Shown here: positions 38,095-47,212 of the stretch, one piece after another
How positions within the stretch are numbered: position 1 is the stretch's first letter
Layout of the letters: each line of letters opens with the position of its first letter
Assembly (NCBI RefSeq): GCF_014202315.1
Contig: NZ_JACHGN010000029.1
Location: forward strand, 62,001-126,000
Direction of reading: 5' to 3'
Length of the DNA stretch: 64,000 bases
DNA from: Thermocatellispora tengchongensis
GTDB lineage: Bacteria > Actinomycetota > Actinomycetes > Streptosporangiales > Streptosporangiaceae
Notes under the pieces: model-generated
What the model saw: the letters and a program-made list of their open reading frames with translations, nothing else
Databases searched by the model: none
Told to the model about the DNA's origin: nothing
Made by a program: the position numbers and the translations under genes

Positions 38095-38759
38095 GCCGTC
38101 ACCTTCTTGGGCGCGCCGGGCTCGCGGGCGTCGGGACGGCGCAGGTAGATCGGCCGCGGTGGCTCCAGCCCGGCCCCGGCGGCCAGCCGCTCGGCGGCGA
38201 GGGCGGCCAGGGCGCCGGCGTACGGGTACTCCGGCGCGCCGGGCACGATGCGCGCCTCGCCGACCACCTCGGCGTACATGCGCGCGCCCGCGCCCACCAG
38301 CGGCAGGTCGGCCGGGAGGTCCTGCGGCTTGGCCACGAACGGGCCCTCGTCGCGGGTGCGCGCGTCGGAGTAGCGCGCCCAGAAGACCTCCTTGCGCCGC
38401 GCGTCGGTGGCGGCCACGAAGGGCGTGCCCAGGTCCGGGTTCGCGGTGGCGGCGGCGTAGGCGAGCGCGTCGAGCGTGCACACCGAGTACGCCGGCACGC
38501 CGAGCGTGGTGGCCAGCGCCTGGGCGGTCATCAGCCCGACGCGCAGCCCGGTGTAGGGGCCGGGGCCCGCTCCGGCGACGACCGCGGTGACCTCGCGCAG
38601 CGACGCGCCCGCGTCGCGCACCACCGCCTCGACCTGGGGCACCAGCAGCTCGCCGTGGCGGCGGGCGTCGATCGTGGTCGACTCGGCGAGAACCCGCTCA
38701 CCGTCGTGCAGCGCGGCGGTGACGGCGGGGGTCGCGGTATCAAAGGCCAGGACCAGCAC
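38091..38759 (-). CDS. tsaB: tRNA threonylcarbamoyladenosine biosynthesis protein TsaB
   Basis: A 222-residue non-catalytic partner of TsaD in t6A synthesis. VLAFDTATPAVTAALHDG begins the ASKHA-type fold, HGELLVPQVEAVV and GAGPGPYTGLRVGLMTAQAL are conserved. GTG 38759 gives the normal start, directly before the first strand; longer frames upstream add an unlikely N-terminus. No clear ribosome site is visible. Confidence 0.94.
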   Translation of the reverse strand: MLVLAFDTATPAVTAALHDGERVLAESTTIDARRHGELLVPQVEAVVRDAGASLREVTAVVAGAGPGPYTGLRVGLMTAQALATTLGVPAYSVCTLDALAYAAATANPDLGTPFVAATDARRKEVFWARYSDARTRDEGPFVAKPQDLPADLPLVGAGARMYAEVVGEARIVPGAPEYPYAGALAALAAERLAAGAGLEPPRPIYLRRPDAREPGAPKKVTA

Positions 38760-38899
38760 GAACGTCAAGCGTAGCCGCTTCGGCTCACCGCCCGCGCCGA
38801 CGGCGGCCAAGGGAGCCGCACGGCGGCACGATTTCCGCCGCCTTGACGCGTGCTCGTCGTGCCGAAGCCGGCATCGGGGACGTCAGTGGCGCAGCAGCG

Positions 38900-39088
38900 T
38901 CAGGCTCGTCTCACCGTCGCCGACGGTGAGCCGGGCTCGGCCACCAGCAGTGCGCTGTGCGAATCCGCCAGCCAGTGGCCGATCCTCACCACCACCTCGT
39001 CCGCCCGCGCCGGATACCCCAACTGCCCGAGCAGAACAGCGATCCGCGGCGCGTCACCGACCTCGGCCTGCCTGATCACGGTAGTCAT
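38900..39088 (-). pseudogene. N-terminal fragment of a GNAT acetyltransferase
   Basis: The 62-residue frame MTTVIRQAEVGDAPRIAVLL, with LGQLGYPARADEVVVRIGHW and SALLVAEPG, is the first third of a GNAT fold. It stops before the acetyl-CoA-binding loop. The remaining ~140 bp before tsaB do not restore it in another frame. It is probably a truncated gene, but a short stand-alone protein cannot be excluded. Confidence 0.5.
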
Positions 39089-39116
39089 GCCAGGCAGTCT
39101 GTCACCGCACGAGGTG

Positions 39117-39689
39117 TCAGGCGTGGCGGGTGGGGGCCACCAGCGAGGCGTAGACGATCACGTTGTCGCGGTACTCGTGTTCCTTCCAGTCGAAGGCGCC
39201 GCCGCAGGTCACCAGCTTCAGCCCGTCCTCCACGTACACGCGGCGCGCCGGGAAGCTGTCCTTGTGCACCTGCTCCACCGCGTCGACCTGGTACTCGGCC
39301 ACCTTGCCGTCGCTGCGCTCGACGAGGATCTTCTGCCCCTTGCGGAGCTGGCGCAGCTTGTAGAACACCGCGGGCGCGGTCTTGGTGTCCACGTGGCCGA
39401 TGATCACCGACGCGCCGCCGTCGCCGGGCACCGCGCTGTGCTCGAACCACCCGGCGGTGGACGGCTTGTCGTACGGCGGGAGCTCCACCTCGCCGTCGTC
39501 GGTCATGCCCAGCTTCATCAGCGGCGCGTCCAGGTCGAGCGCGGGGATGTCGAGGCTGCGCGGCACGACGGAGGAGCGCTCCGGCTCGGCGGTCTCCTCG
39601 TCCTTCTCGCCCGGCCTGAACGCGAACAGGACGAGCCCGGTGATCACGCCGGCCGCGACGATCCTGGTCCAGCGGGTGGATTCTGCCAT
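39117..39689 (-). CDS. Class F sortase
   Basis: A 190-residue membrane-anchored transpeptidase. An N-terminal helix (IVAAGVITGLVLFAF) is followed by the beta-barrel: SLDIPALDLDAPL, His99 in IIGHVDT, Cys162 in VTCGGAFDW and Arg174 in EYRDNVIVYA, the complete catalytic triad. The short length and GGAFD are typical of actinobacterial class F sortases. A predicted surface protein with a sorting-like C-terminus is encoded 36 bp upstream on the same strand and is the obvious candidate substrate. Confidence 0.92.
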   Translation of the reverse strand: MAESTRWTRIVAAGVITGLVLFAFRPGEKDEETAEPERSSVVPRSLDIPALDLDAPLMKLGMTDDGEVELPPYDKPSTAGWFEHSAVPGDGGASVIIGHVDTKTAPAVFYKLRQLRKGQKILVERSDGKVAEYQVDAVEQVHKDSFPARRVYVEDGLKLVTCGGAFDWKEHEYRDNVIVYASLVAPTRHA

Positions 39690-39724
39690 GTGCCGAGATT
39701 TCGGTTACGTACGGGTCCGGTGGG

Positions 39725-40372
39725 CTACGAGCGGCGGCGGCGCACGGCGAGGGCCACGCCGCCCCCGAGGGCCAGCAGCAGCACCAGCCCCGTGGTGCCG
39801 ATGGGCAGCCCCGACTCCTCCTCCGGCCCGCCCGCGGCCGTCCCGCCGCCACCGGCGCGCGGCGCCCGGGTGGGCACGACGGTCGAGGCCGCCACGATCC
39901 GCAGCCTCGCCCGCCCGGTGTCGTTGGTGCCCTCGCACGTGACGTTCACGTCGTACGTCCCCGCCCGCGCGGTACGCCGCACGGTGGCCTCGCCGCGCAC
40001 CCAGGGCAGCGGCGAGGGCGTCCCGGTGGGGTTCGGCGAGGCGGTGGACACGTTGGGCGGCAGCGGGTCCAGCGTCACGGCCCGGGTGAACGCGTTGGAC
40101 CGCGCCGTACCGCTGAGGCTGGGCCCGTTGGTCGGCACCGGGCAGTTGGCCAGCACCCACACCGACGTGCTCTCACCCGCGGTCACCCGCTCGGGATCCA
40201 GCGTCACCTTGATCGCCTGCCGCCCCGGCACGGACGCGGTGGTCCCGGGAGACGCGGTGGCCGTGGGAGTCGGCGTGGCCTCGGGCGGTGTGGTGTTGGC
40301 CTCCGCCGAGCAACTCGCCACCCCGAACACGACGATGGCCCCCAGGGCCGCGACATGCCTCACCCTTGACAC
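39725..40372 (-). CDS. Surface lipoprotein with C-terminal sorting-like signal
   Basis: A 215-residue protein; GTG 40372 is chosen from a GGAG 6 nt upstream. It has a lipobox VASC (Cys21), a Thr/Pro-rich linker, an immunoglobulin-like all-beta domain with two Cys (VLANCPVP, VNVTCEG), a Gly-rich linker and a C-terminal LPIGT-hydrophobic helix-RRRRS tail (LPIGT at 189-193). The tail looks like a cell-wall sorting signal, but the motif is not the standard LPxTG. Having both a lipobox and a C-terminal anchor is unusual. Likely the substrate of the adjacent sortase. Confidence 0.78.
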   Translation of the reverse strand: MSRVRHVAALGAIVVFGVASCSAEANTTPPEATPTPTATASPGTTASVPGRQAIKVTLDPERVTAGESTSVWVLANCPVPTNGPSLSGTARSNAFTRAVTLDPLPPNVSTASPNPTGTPSPLPWVRGEATVRRTARAGTYDVNVTCEGTNDTGRARLRIVAASTVVPTRAPRAGGGGTAAGGPEEESGLPIGTTGLVLLLALGGGVALAVRRRRS

Positions 40373-40467
40373 CGCGCGCTCCACTTCGCCGTCCGACCCC
40401 GATCGCTTCTCACCAGATACCCAGAAAAATCTGGCCAACCCGCCCCAAAGCGATCTTCAGCCTCGAT

Positions 40468-40495
40468 GATCTATACCAAGTAGGACTGACGTCAA
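40468..40495 (-). promoter_or_regulatory. Candidate promoter of the surface protein-sortase operon
   Basis: Minus strand: TTGACG, 16-bp spacer, TAGATC, about 95 bp upstream of the GTG start. The -35 overlaps a TGACGTCA palindrome (40487-40494), the same octamer seen at 31511. Confidence 0.4.
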
Positions 40496-40633
40496 GCGTG
40501 CCAGCATCACCCCCACCCCGGCACGAGAAACCTCCAACCCGTGGCCAAGCGGATATATCACGACCGTCACAGCACCACCACGAACCCCAAGCGACGCCCT
40601 GGCGCCCGCTCGGCATGGGTGGCGGCGACCGCC

Positions 40634-40651
40634 CACGGGCCCCGGCCCGTG
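40634..40651 (-). terminator. Hairpin downstream of tsaE
   Basis: CACGGGCC-CC-GGCCCGTG, an 8-bp perfect stem, about 75 bp after the tsaE stop codon. It separates tsaE from the sortase genes. Confidence 0.5.
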
Positions 40652-40723
40652 CCGCGTTGCGGGCCTGCCGGGGCCGACGCCGGCGCCGTCTCCCCTGGCC
40701 CGCGTCGGCCGGTCTGGGGTGGG

Positions 40724-41179
40724 TCAGGACGAGGGGGTGGTCCAGCGGGGGCCGGTGGACTGGATGTGGATGTGGCGGACGTCGGTGGTGTCGTCGCGGG
40801 TGATGGTGATCTCCAGGCGGTCCTCGCTCAGGCCCTCGACCAGGCCCTCGCCCCACTCCACGACCGTGACGGAGTCCTCGATGGAGGCGTCCAGGTCCAG
40901 GTCGTCGATCTCCAGGGTGCCGCCCAGGCGGTAGGCGTCGGCGTGGACGAGGGCCGGGCCGCCGGTCAGGGACGGGTGGACGCGGGCGATGACGAAGGTG
41001 GGCGAGGTGATGGGGCCGCGGACCTTCAGGCCGTCGGCGATGCCCTGTACGAGGGTGGTCTTGCCGGCGCCGAGGGGGCCCGAGAGCACCACGAGGTCGC
41101 CTGGGCGCAGCAGCCCGGCCAGTTCGGCGCCCACCGCGCGGGTCTCCTCGGCGGTGGCCGCGGTACGGTCGATCTTCAC
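40724..41179 (-). CDS. tsaE: tRNA threonylcarbamoyladenosine biosynthesis ATPase TsaE
   Basis: A 151-residue ATPase that supports TsaB-TsaD turnover. Walker A GPLGAGKT spans residues 34-41. SPTFVIARVH, LVHADAYRLGG and VTVVEWGEGL are family motifs. GTG 41179 matches the usual N-terminus; a GTG at 41197 that overlaps the hydrolase stop codon (GTGA) would add six residues and is an alternative. Confidence 0.95.
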   Translation of the reverse strand: MKIDRTAATAEETRAVGAELAGLLRPGDLVVLSGPLGAGKTTLVQGIADGLKVRGPITSPTFVIARVHPSLTGGPALVHADAYRLGGTLEIDDLDLDASIEDSVTVVEWGEGLVEGLSEDRLEITITRDDTTDVRHIHIQSTGPRWTTPSS

Positions 41180-41193
41180 GTTCCCCCCGGTGG

Positions 41194-42261
41194 TCACTGG
41201 GTGCGTTGTCCTCCCATGATGCCCGCGGCGCGCTTGAGGAGGTCGTGCAACGCGTCGTTCACCACGCCCGGGCGCTCCAGGTGCACCAGGTGGGAGGTGC
41301 CCGGGATCTCGGTGAACTGGGCGGCGGGGAGGGTGGCGGCGATGGCGCGGCTGTGGTCGGGCGGGGTCAGCCAGTCCTTGTCGCCGACGATGATCGCGGT
41401 GGGCAGGCCGTCGAGCACGCCGAGGGCGGTCAGCTTGTCGTGCGACATCAGCGCCGGGTAGAAGTTGGCGATCACCTCGGTGGGCGTGGAGCGGATCATG
41501 GACTCCACGAAGTCCACCACGGTCGGGCTGATGTTCTTGGAGTCGCCGAAGCCGAACAGCCGGATCGCCAGGAAGGCGACGTCGTTGCCGGCCTGCCGGC
41601 CGCGGTCGATGAGGGCGCCGCGGCGCCCGAGGGCGGAGACGGTGACCGGGGCCACCTTGTGCACCGCCTTGGAGACCACCGCGGGCAGGCCCAGGGTGAG
41701 CTCGGCGAGCTTGCCGGCCGAGGTGGAGATCAGGCCGACGCCGCGTACGCGCTCGCCGAACAGCTCGGGGTGACGGTCGGCCAGCGCCATGATGGTCATG
41801 CCGCCCATGGAGTGGCCGACCAGCACGCACGGGCCGGGCACGTACGCGTCGAGCAGCTCGGCCAGGTCGTCGCCGAGCCGGTCGATGGTGCAGTCGGCGG
41901 CCGGGGTGCGCTGCGACCTGCCGTGGGAACGCTGGTCCCACAGCACCAGCCGGTAGGAGTCGCGCAGGTCGCGCCGCTGGTAGTGCCAGGAGTCGAGGTT
42001 GAGCGTGTAGCCGTGGCACAGCACCACGGTCAGCGGCGCCTCCTCCGGCCCGTCGATCTCGACGTGCAGGGCCACGCCGTCGGAGGTGGTGTAGGTCTCC
42101 TCGTGGCCGTGCAGTTCGCCGAACGGCTCGCTCGCCTCCGGGTCGGGGCCCAGGCGGATGCGCCCGACCGCGTAGCGCTTGGCGAGCGCGGCGGCGGCCA
42201 CGCCCGCGGAAGCGGCGCCGACGAGCGCGCTCGCGACCCCGATCCTGCGCCGAATTCTCAT
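41194..42261 (-). CDS. Alpha/beta hydrolase, membrane-anchored or exported
   Basis: A 355-residue protein; ATG 42261 has AGGAGG 7 nt upstream. The N-terminal hydrophobic stretch (VASALVGAASAGVAAAALA) after MRIRRRIG is a signal anchor. The hydrolase core has LCHGYTLNLDSW (oxyanion), LWDQRSHGRS, nucleophile GHSMGG, late Asp in VGDKDWLTPPDHS and His in GTSHLVHLE. Substrate unknown; esterases of this type sit between alr and tsaE in many actinomycetes. It overlaps or abuts tsaE. Confidence 0.9.
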   Translation of the reverse strand: MRIRRRIGVASALVGAASAGVAAAALAKRYAVGRIRLGPDPEASEPFGELHGHEETYTTSDGVALHVEIDGPEEAPLTVVLCHGYTLNLDSWHYQRRDLRDSYRLVLWDQRSHGRSQRTPAADCTIDRLGDDLAELLDAYVPGPCVLVGHSMGGMTIMALADRHPELFGERVRGVGLISTSAGKLAELTLGLPAVVSKAVHKVAPVTVSALGRRGALIDRGRQAGNDVAFLAIRLFGFGDSKNISPTVVDFVESMIRSTPTEVIANFYPALMSHDKLTALGVLDGLPTAIIVGDKDWLTPPDHSRAIAATLPAAQFTEIPGTSHLVHLERPGVVNDALHDLLKRAAGIMGGQRTQ

Positions 42262-42433
42262 TCCCCGGCCTCCTCGCGACGTCGGAGCGACCGGCACCGG
42301 TATCGCCGGGATCGCGACGACGTCTCGGGCATTCTGCCGTGTTTGCCGGAATTCGCCAACGCCACCCCCGCCACAAGCGCCCGACTCGCCATCACACCCC
42401 CGTCCGATCCACGCGACGGCCTCTCACCAGCCC

Positions 42434-43561
42434 TTATCGGTACACGCGCGGCACGCGCGCCCCGATCCTCGTCACGATCTCATGAGTGATCGTCCCGAGG
42501 GTATCGGCCCACTCCTGCGCGGTCGGCTCGCCGTCGGTGCCGGGCCCGAACAGGACCACCTCGTCCCCGGCCGACAGCGGGTCGTCGCCGACATCGATCA
42601 TGAACTGATCCATGCACACCCGTCCGGCGATCACCCGTCGTCGGCCCGCCGCCAGGACCTCCGCCCGGTTCGTCGCGTGCCGCAAGATGCCGTCGGCGTA
42701 CCCGAGGGGCACCAGGCCAAGCGTGGTTTCGCGATCTGTGACATAAAGGTGTCCGTAGGAGACGCCGGCCTCGGCGGGCACCCTCTTGGCTAGCGCGATC
42801 CGGGCGGTCAGGGTCATGGCGGGGCGCAGCCCGAAGTCGCCCAGCTCGGGGATGGGGCTCAGGCCGTAGACCGCGATGCCGGGCCGGACCATGTCGTACC
42901 TGGTCTGCGGCAGGGTCATCGTGGCGGCGGAGTTGGCGAGGTGGCGCAGCACCCCGGAGCCGCCCGCCCCGGCCTTCTCGGCGATGGCCACCGCCTCGTC
43001 GAAGCGCTGGATCTGGGCCTCGATGGACGGGTGGCCGGGGATGTCGGCGCAGGCCATGTGCGACCACAGCCCGGCGATCCGCAGCACGCCCTCGGCGCGC
43101 AGGGCGAGCGCCCGGTCCACGAGCCCGCCCCACTCGGCGGCGGTGGCGCCGCCCCTGGTGATGCCGGTGTCGGCCTTGAGGTGCACCTCGGCCACCCGGC
43201 CGGTACGCCGCGCCGCCGCCGCGATGTCGTCCAGCAGCCACTCCGCGCCCGCCGACAGGTCGATGCCGGCCAGCAGCGCGTCGTCCAGCGCCTCGCCCGG
43301 ACCGATGATCCAGGCCAGGATCGGCGCGGTGATCCCCCCGGCCCGCAACGCCAGCGCCTCGGCGATGTACGCGGTGCCCAGCCGCTCGGCGCCCGCCTCC
43401 AGGCACGCCCTGGCCGTGGGCACCAGCCCGTGGCCGTACGCGTCGGCCTTGACGGCCACCATCATCTCCGCACCGCGCGCGTGCTGCTTGAGCAGCGAGA
43501 TGTTGTGCCGGATCGCGGCCAGCTCGATGCGGGCCTCGGCCGGCGGGGTCGGGAAGTTCAT
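42434..43561 (-). CDS. alr: Alanine racemase
   Basis: A 375-residue PLP enzyme that makes D-alanine for peptidoglycan. PLP-binding Lys38 lies in VAVKADAYGHG, the second catalytic Tyr in AGVSYGHLY, and the C-terminal beta domain has GRVCMDQFMIDVG. ATG 43561 gives MNFPTPPAEARIEL, the normal start; upstream in-frame ATG codons would add residues not typical of the family. Confidence 0.96.
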   Translation of the reverse strand: MNFPTPPAEARIELAAIRHNISLLKQHARGAEMMVAVKADAYGHGLVPTARACLEAGAERLGTAYIAEALALRAGGITAPILAWIIGPGEALDDALLAGIDLSAGAEWLLDDIAAAARRTGRVAEVHLKADTGITRGGATAAEWGGLVDRALALRAEGVLRIAGLWSHMACADIPGHPSIEAQIQRFDEAVAIAEKAGAGGSGVLRHLANSAATMTLPQTRYDMVRPGIAVYGLSPIPELGDFGLRPAMTLTARIALAKRVPAEAGVSYGHLYVTDRETTLGLVPLGYADGILRHATNRAEVLAAGRRRVIAGRVCMDQFMIDVGDDPLSAGDEVVLFGPGTDGEPTAQEWADTLGTITHEIVTRIGARVPRVYR

Positions 43562-43619
43562 TGCTCCAGTTTGGCAGGCCGCCATACCCGATGGGACAGG
43601 CTCGCGCAAGGCCCTGTTG

Positions 43620-45107
43620 TCAAAGTGACGCCGGTGACAGCAGGGCGCGCAGGGCGCGGGGCAGGGACTCGGCGACGTCCAGGGCGGCCAGCGGGGCGCC
43701 GGCGCTGGCCTCGCGGGCGGCCAGCGCGTGCGTGTACGCCGCGCAGGACGCCGCGTCGTAGCAGCTCAGCCCGGCCGCGAGCAGCGTGCCGGCGATGCCG
43801 GCCAGCACGTCGCCGGTGCCGCCGGTGGCCAGCCAGGGGATGCCGTTGGTGTTGACCCGCGCCGGGCGGCCCTCCTCGGCGATGACGGTGGTCGAGCCCT
43901 TGAGCAGCACGGTCGCGCCCAGCTCGGACGCCGCCCGGCGCGCGTGCTCGAGACGGCGCGCCTCGATCTGCTCGCGGGGGGCGCCGATCAGCCGGGACAG
44001 CTCGCCCGCGTGCGGGGTGAGCAGCACCGGGGCCCGGCGGCGCAGCAGCGACCGCTCGCGGGCGACCAGGGTGAGGCCGTCGGCGTCGATGACCACGGGC
44101 TCGTCGCCGGCCAGCACCGAGCGGGCGACCTGCAGCGCGTCGTCGTCGGTGCCGAGGCCGGGACCGAGCACCCACGCCTGCACCCTGCCCACCTCCTCGA
44201 CGCCCTCGCCGGGCTTGAGCGTGGTGATCACGGCCTCGGGCCAGCGGGCGCGGACGGCGGAGACGGGCAGCTCCTGCCCGGCGTAGCGGACCATGCCGGC
44301 GCCGGAGCGGACCGCGCCGCCGACGGCGAGGACGGCCGCGCCGGTGAAGCGGGAGCCGCCCGCGGCGATCCCGACCACGCCGCGGCGGTACTTGTCGGAC
44401 TCCGCGCCCGGCCGCGGCCACAGGGCGCCGACGTCGGCGGCGGTCAGCGCGGCCACGTCGGGATCGGGCAGGTACGGGCCCAGCCCGATGTCCACCAGCG
44501 TGACCTCCCCGGCGTGCTCGGCGCCGGGATCGACGAACAGCCCCGTCTTGTACGCCCCGAAGGTCACGGTCGCGTCGGCCCGGAACGCCGGGCCCTCGAC
44601 CCGGCCGTCGCTCGAGGCCACCCCGGTCGGCACGTCCACCGCCACCCGCAGGCCGGGCGCCTGGTTCGCCAGGGTCACCAGGTCGGCGTACGGCTGCCGC
44701 AGCGCGCCGGAGCCGCCGATGCCGAGCAGGCCGTCGAGGATCAGGTCGGCCCCGCCCAGCGCCTCGCGGGCGCGCTCCTCGGAGTACGGCGCGGCGCGCC
44801 CGCCCGCCTCGCGCAGCGCGGCCAGCCCGGCCTCGTGGGCGCGCGACCCGGCCAGCACCGCCTCCACCCGGGCGCCCCGGCGGGCCAGGCGGGCGCCGGC
44901 GTACAGGGCGTCGCCGCCGTTGTCGCCGCCCCCGGCCAGGACGGCCACCCGCGAGCCGTACACGCGGCCCGCGCGCCCCGCGAGCGCGCCCGCGCACGCC
45001 GCGGCCAGGCCAGCGGCGGCGCGCTGCATCAGCGTGCCGGGAGGCAGCAGGGCCATCAGGGCCTGCTCGGCGGCCCGGATCTGCTCGGAGGTGTAGGCGA
45101 TCCGCAT
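43620..45107 (-). CDS. nnrD: Bifunctional NAD(P)H-hydrate epimerase/dehydratase
   Basis: A 495-residue fusion that repairs damaged NADH and NADPH hydrates. The N-terminal epimerase half (~1-215) has TSEQIRAAEQALM and GGGDNGGDALYAGARL. The C-terminal ribokinase-like ADP-dependent dehydratase half has GAYRRGVVGIAAG-like KYRRGVVGIAAG, VLLTPHAGELSRL and WLATGGTGDVLAGI. It lies between acpS and alr, as in many actinomycetes. Confidence 0.95.
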   Translation of the reverse strand: MRIAYTSEQIRAAEQALMALLPPGTLMQRAAAGLAAACAGALAGRAGRVYGSRVAVLAGGGDNGGDALYAGARLARRGARVEAVLAGSRAHEAGLAALREAGGRAAPYSEERAREALGGADLILDGLLGIGGSGALRQPYADLVTLANQAPGLRVAVDVPTGVASSDGRVEGPAFRADATVTFGAYKTGLFVDPGAEHAGEVTLVDIGLGPYLPDPDVAALTAADVGALWPRPGAESDKYRRGVVGIAAGGSRFTGAAVLAVGGAVRSGAGMVRYAGQELPVSAVRARWPEAVITTLKPGEGVEEVGRVQAWVLGPGLGTDDDALQVARSVLAGDEPVVIDADGLTLVARERSLLRRRAPVLLTPHAGELSRLIGAPREQIEARRLEHARRAASELGATVLLKGSTTVIAEEGRPARVNTNGIPWLATGGTGDVLAGIAGTLLAAGLSCYDAASCAAYTHALAAREASAGAPLAALDVAESLPRALRALLSPASL

Positions 45108-45153
45108 GCTCCGACGCTATCGCGATGGCAGGCCGCTCACCCTGATCGGCGTG

Positions 45154-45504
45154 TCAGCCCTCCGCGATCACGTACGCGATGGCCACGCCGCCGTCGTGGC
45201 TGAGGGACAGGTGCCATCGGCGCACGCCGAGCGACGCCGCGGTCTCGGCGACCCGGCCGTGCACCCGGAGTTCGGGGCGGCCGTGCTCGCCGGTGACGAC
45301 CTCGGCCTCGCGGTGGGCCAGCCCCGGCGGCGCGCCCAGCGCCTTGGCCACGGCCTCCTTGGCCGCGAACCTGGCCGCCAGCGACTCGGCGCGCAGCCCC
45401 CGCTCCCCCTCGGTGAACAGCCGCTCGCGCATGGACGGCACGCGTTCCAGCGCCGCGGCGAACCGCGCCAGGTCCACCACGTCCACGCCGATGCCCACGA
45501 TCAC
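45154..45504 (-). CDS. acpS: Holo-[acyl-carrier-protein] synthase
   Basis: A 116-residue phosphopantetheinyl transferase that converts apo-ACP to holo-ACP using Co[13 protein letters not shown] near the N-terminus and [13 protein letters not shown] in the middle are the AcpS metal- and CoA-binding motifs; [17 protein letters not shown] ends the fold. The GTG start is at GTG-ATC-GTG; a second GTG two codons on is equally possible. coaA, needed for CoA supply, is divergently encoded nearby. Confidence 0.95.
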   Translation of the reverse strand: MIVGIGVDVVDLARFAAALERVPSMRERLFTEGERGLRAESLAARFAAKEAVAKALGAPPGLAHREAEVVTGEHGRPELRVHGRVAETAASLGVRRWHLSLSHDGGVAIAYVIAEG

Positions 45505-45518
45505 ACCGCGAAGCGTAC

Positions 45519-47006
45519 CTAGAACTCGCCCTGCTCCCAGGGGCCCCAGATCGCGAAGGTCAGGCCGCGGTCGGACTGGACGTTGACGAAGAGGGTCTGG
45601 CCGCCGGGGGCGAAGGTCGCGCCGGCGAACTCGGCGTCGGGGTCGCCGGGCACCGGGACCAGGCGGGCGAAGTCGAAGATCTCGCCGCGCCGGGTGAGGC
45701 CGCGCACGTAGTTGGCGTCGGCGCCGTCCTCGCACAGCACGAGGGTGCCGCGCGGGCTGGTGGTGATGTTGTCGGGCAGGTCGAGGGCCATCGCGCCGGG
45801 CGACTCGTAGACCAGGCGCAGCATGCCGTTCCAGGTGTCGTACGCCCACACCTGGCCGCGGCCCCTGCCGAAGCCGCCGGAGGGCGGGTCCTCCCCCTTG
45901 GCGGTGGCGCCGCCCTGGGTGGAGGTGAAGTAGACGGTGCCGTGGTGGTGCACCGCGCCCTCCAGCCTGGAGAAGATCGCCGCGCCCTTCTCCAGGCCCT
46001 GGCGCGAGACGGCCCGGCTCGCGGTGTCGTTGGCGGGCGTGCCGGTGAAGGCGGGGTCGGGGTCGTCGATGTCCACCCAGGCCGTCTCGTACGCCGCGCC
46101 GGGCTTCTGCCCGAGCGACAGGTCCTCCCCCGGCGCGCCCCTGACCGCGAGCATCTGGAGTCTGCCGCCGTCGAGGATGCGCCCCGCGCGCATCGGGTTC
46201 TTCGGGGGGAGGTAGCGGTAGAAGCCGGAGGGGAAGCGGTAGTTGTCCTCGGTGAGGTAGATCGCCCCCTGCCTGGGCTCGAACGCGGCCGACTCGTGCA
46301 TGAACCTGCCGGCGGCGCGGATCGGCCGCCCGCTCGCCCGGCCGCTGAGCGGCACCTCGAAGATGTAGCCGTGCTCGCGGGTCAGCCGCGTGTTGTCGCC
46401 GCCGGTGTGGTCGTCGCCGACGTCGGGGCCGTTGACGGTCTCCTCGCACGACACCCAGGCGCCCCACGGCATCGGGCCGCCGGAGCAGTTCATCTGGGTG
46501 CCGGTCAGACTGGGCCAGGAGCCGAGCACCTCGCCGCGCCGGGTCACCCGGAGGGTGACGGTGCCGCCGCCCGCGGCCCGGTCGTAGGCGTGCGCCGGGT
46601 CGCCGAAGGCCCCGGCGGGCCCGTTGACCTCGTGGTTGCGCACCAGGATCACGCTGCCGCCCGGCCCGCGGAAGGCGGCCATGCCGTCGTGCCGCCCCGG
46701 GGTGACCCCGCCCCCGGTCAACCGGCCGCCGGCGGGGTCGAAGGAGCGGTAGCCGAACCCTTTGGGAAGGTGCAGCCGCACCTCGCCGTCGCGCTCGTCG
46801 GGCACCGCGCGCAGCTCGCCGTAGCCCCGGGCGGGCGCGGGACGGGCGCCGCCGCTCTCGCCGGCCTTGGCGACGCCGGCGTACGGACCCGTGCCGGGAG
46901 TGGGCCCGGCGCACGCCGAGACGGCCAGCGCGCCCCCGGCGGCCAGGAACCGCCTGCGCCCGAGCCCGCCCCCGGCGCGATCGTCGCGACGCCCTCGACT
47001 GCCCAC
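45519..47006 (-). CDS. PhoX-family (DUF839) secreted phosphatase-like protein
   Basis: A 495-residue protein with a GTG start and AGGAG ~8 nt upstream. The N-terminus [19 protein letters not shown] combines a twin-arginine export signal with a lipobox-like SAC. The body shows the PhoX propeller: [64 protein letters not shown] and the late [15 protein letters not shown]. PhoX enzymes are Ca/Fe-dependent alkaline phosphatases; whether all metal ligands are kept here cannot be settled by eye. Confidence 0.85.
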   Translation of the reverse strand: MGSRGRRDDRAGGGLGRRRFLAAGGALAVSACAGPTPGTGPYAGVAKAGESGGARPAPARGYGELRAVPDERDGEVRLHLPKGFGYRSFDPAGGRLTGGGVTPGRHDGMAAFRGPGGSVILVRNHEVNGPAGAFGDPAHAYDRAAGGGTVTLRVTRRGEVLGSWPSLTGTQMNCSGGPMPWGAWVSCEETVNGPDVGDDHTGGDNTRLTREHGYIFEVPLSGRASGRPIRAAGRFMHESAAFEPRQGAIYLTEDNYRFPSGFYRYLPPKNPMRAGRILDGGRLQMLAVRGAPGEDLSLGQKPGAAYETAWVDIDDPDPAFTGTPANDTASRAVSRQGLEKGAAIFSRLEGAVHHHGTVYFTSTQGGATAKGEDPPSGGFGRGRGQVWAYDTWNGMLRLVYESPGAMALDLPDNITTSPRGTLVLCEDGADANYVRGLTRRGEIFDFARLVPVPGDPDAEFAGATFAPGGQTLFVNVQSDRGLTFAIWGPWEQGEF

Positions 47007-47212
47007 AGGCTCAGCTCCTCCGCTCGGCCGGCGGTTCAGATTACGTCAGGCCGCGTCCGCCCGGCGGTCGTACCGTGGACATCCGCCGTTCACCGGGGCC
47101 GCGCCCTACCCATATCTACGCCAAAGTAATCCCATGTAGTTGTCCACAGGCTGTGGACAAACCCCCACCCCCCGGCGGCGGCGTCCGGAGGGCGGTAAGT
47201 AGGCTTCGCGTC

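Larger units (their letters stand above)
40373..40723. other. Spacer between the surface-protein gene and tsaE
   Basis: A 351-bp region with a candidate promoter for the surface protein/sortase pair and a hairpin near the tsaE stop codon. No gene is supported. Confidence 0.55.
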
